Made by a program: the position numbers and the translations under genes
NCBI GenBank assembly: GCA_041748615.1
Contig: JBGTCY010000319.1
Span: forward strand, 1-8,112
Direction: 5' to 3'
From: JBGTCY01 sp041748615
GTDB taxonomy: Bacteria; Bacteroidota; Bacteroidia; Chitinophagales; CAIOSU01
DNA: 8,112 bases
The notes under the pieces: generated by a model
What the model was told of the DNA's origin: nothing
Seen by the model: only the letters and a program-made list of their open reading frames with translations
The model's database searches: none
Shown here: piece by piece, positions 6,942 through 8,112 of the stretch
How positions within the stretch are numbered: the first letter of the stretch is position 1
Layout: each line of letters begins with the position of its first letter

Positions 6942-8112
6942 ATGATGAGCCGGTTGCTGTTTTTCCTGCTGTTTTCCTGCATACAATTTCATTTATCCGC
7001 GCAGTCTTTTGAATGGGTGCGTAGCGGCAGCGGCATCGGGCAGGATGTGGGTGAAAAGGTGGCTACTGACTTAGAAGGTAATCTTTATGTGACAGGCTAT
7101 TTTGCCGGAGAAGCGTTGTTCTCCGGTCAGCTTTTACAAGGCAACGGCATCTTTGATGTTTTTTTAGCGAAGTATAATCCGCAGGGAGATTTGTTGTGGA
7201 TACGCAACGCGGGCGGTCCGCAGAATGATGCCGGCTATGGCGTAGATACCGATTCCAAAGGCAATGTTTACATCACCGGCTATTTCAACCAATCCGCCAC
7301 CTTCGGAGAACCGGGTAATTTTTTCTCATTGAATTCGAATGGCAACAACGATATTTTCATCGCGAAGTATTCTTCTGAAGGCAGTTTAATTTGGGTGAAA
7401 AAAGCGGGCGGACAGGGCGAAGACAGGGGCTTCAACCTCAAAGTGGATGTACTTAATAACATTTACATCACCGGACATTTTTCCAGTAGAGCGTTTTTCG
7501 GAAGCCAGATTATTGACAGCCGTGGTTCAACGGATGTTTTCATCGCGAAATATGATTCATCCGGGAATTGCCACTGGGTGCAGGGACTGGGCGGTTTCGG
7601 ATTGGATAAAAGTTTTGGCTTAGCCGTTGATTCATCTTCCAGCGCCTACATCACCGGATTTTTTTATTATGACGCGCAACTCACCAACAGTTCTACCGTG
7701 TTGAACGCGGATGGTTTAAGCTCCGATATTTTTGTCGCCAAATATTCATCCACCGGAAACAACGTTTGGGCGCATCGCATCGGAGGTCCTTTTAATGACG
7801 CGGCTTACGCGCTCACGTTGGATAAGGACAAAAGCATTTACATCACCGGTTATTTTTTAGATGAAGCCTATTTCGGAGATTTTTATGTGAGGGCGAAAGG
7901 ATACAATGATGTGTTTGTCGCCAAATATGACTCAACCTTCAAGTGCGAATGGGCGCTGAGCGAAGGCGGTAATTTGCTCGACATTGGATTTGATATCGGC
8001 ATTGATAACGCGGGCTTTGTATATGTGACGGGGATGTTTGACAGTATCGCCCATTTTGGAAATGAAAGAGTCGTCAGCGCTGATGACTATGACATTTTTC
8101 TTTGTAAATACA
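6942..8112 (+). CDS. Secreted SBBP (beta-propeller) repeat protein (partial, C-terminus outside window)
   Basis: An open frame of 390 codons runs off the right edge. The signal peptide MMSRLLFFLLFSCIQFHLSA with likely cleavage around residue 20-21 indicates export. The mature part is at least six tandem repeats of 61-65 residues. Each has W-x-x-x-x-GG, an acidic stretch, a YITGYF-like strand (Tyr at 49, 110, 175, 236, 300 and 361) and a DVFIAKY-like strand. These are the marks of SBBP beta-propeller repeats, common in extracellular proteins of Bacteroidota, where a C-terminal type IX secretion or PKD/adhesin domain often follows; none can be seen here. The role is probably extracellular binding or adhesion, but no ligand is evident. 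ATG at 6942 or 6945 is the start; either fits. A near-consensus promoter box TAACTTGC ends 2 bases before it. The gene lies 63 bp after the TonB receptor on the same strand, with no terminator seen between, so read-through is possible. Confidence 0.9.
   Translation, partial: MMSRLLFFLLFSCIQFHLSAQSFEWVRSGSGIGQDVGEKVATDLEGNLYVTGYFAGEALFSGQLLQGNGIFDVFLAKYNPQGDLLWIRNAGGPQNDAGYGVDTDSKGNVYITGYFNQSATFGEPGNFFSLNSNGNNDIFIAKYSSEGSLIWVKKAGGQGEDRGFNLKVDVLNNIYITGHFSSRAFFGSQIIDSRGSTDVFIAKYDSSGNCHWVQGLGGFGLDKSFGLAVDSSSSAYITGFFYYDAQLTNSSTVLNADGLSSDIFVAKYSSTGNNVWAHRIGGPFNDAAYALTLDKDKSIYITGYFLDEAYFGDFYVRAKGYNDVFVAKYDSTFKCEWALSEGGNLLDIGFDIGIDNAGFVYVTGMFDSIAHFGNERVVSADDYDIFLCKY
7014..8112 (+). repeat. Tandem SBBP-encoding repeats (six copies visible, 183-195 bp period)
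   Basis: The first bases of the conserved Tyr codons lie at 7086, 7269, 7464, 7647, 7839 and 8022, giving spacings of 183, 195, 183, 192 and 183 bp. The 11-mer TACATCACCGG occurs exactly at 7269, 7464, 7647 and 7839. The stretches encoding the IAKY strand (for example ATCGCGAA followed by G/A TAT) are also similar at the DNA level. The array continues past the window end. Confidence 0.85.

Noticed and set aside
4089..8112. Polysaccharide utilisation locus (SusC/SusD pair)
   Set aside because: The gene after the receptor is an SBBP-repeat protein, not SusD, and no glycoside hydrolase or sensor gene is in the window.

Overview
The window looks like a chromosomal segment of a member of the Bacteroidota. 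It carries a TonB-dependent receptor with an N-terminal carboxypeptidase-D-like domain, lipoproteins with Bacteroidota-style signals, a secreted beta-propeller (SBBP) repeat protein, promoter-like TAnnTTTG boxes, and start codons without Shine-Dalgarno sequences. Base composition is moderate, about 45% GC by eye, except for one clearly AT-richer gene.

Layout from left to right: (1) the 5' part of a minus-strand lipoprotein gene (1-305, running off the left edge), possibly a cytochrome-P460-type protein. (2) Divergent from it, rarA (403-1683), a complete AAA+ ATPase of replication-fork maintenance. (3) A 187-residue single-pass membrane protein of unknown function (GTG start at 1736), with a run of Gly-x-x-x tetrads just after its membrane helix. 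(4) Convergent with it, 4 bp apart, a small TPR lipoprotein (2304-2738, minus). (5) Upstream of that on the same strand, a wecE-like sugar aminotransferase (2766-3893, minus), which is AT-rich and has no other sugar gene around it. (6) A 195-bp divergent intergenic region with a perfect 16-bp palindrome and promoter-like elements facing both ways. (7) A large TonB-dependent receptor (4089-6878, plus). (8) 63 bp downstream, the start of a secreted protein with at least six SBBP repeats (6942-8112, running off the right edge).

The genes do not form an obvious single pathway. Most are cell-envelope functions (three lipid-anchored or membrane proteins, one outer-membrane receptor, one secreted propeller, one glycan-precursor enzyme) next to one DNA-maintenance gene. 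Plausible transcription units are rarA with the 187-aa gene, wecE with the TPR lipoprotein, and the receptor possibly with the SBBP gene. I saw no tRNA, rRNA, CRISPR array, insertion sequence, toxin-antitoxin pair or defence locus, and I do not claim a new system. The best leads are the GX3-repeat membrane protein, the palindrome between wecE and the receptor gene, the divergent orphan WecE, and the receptor's only two cysteines forming a CxxC in a probable surface loop.
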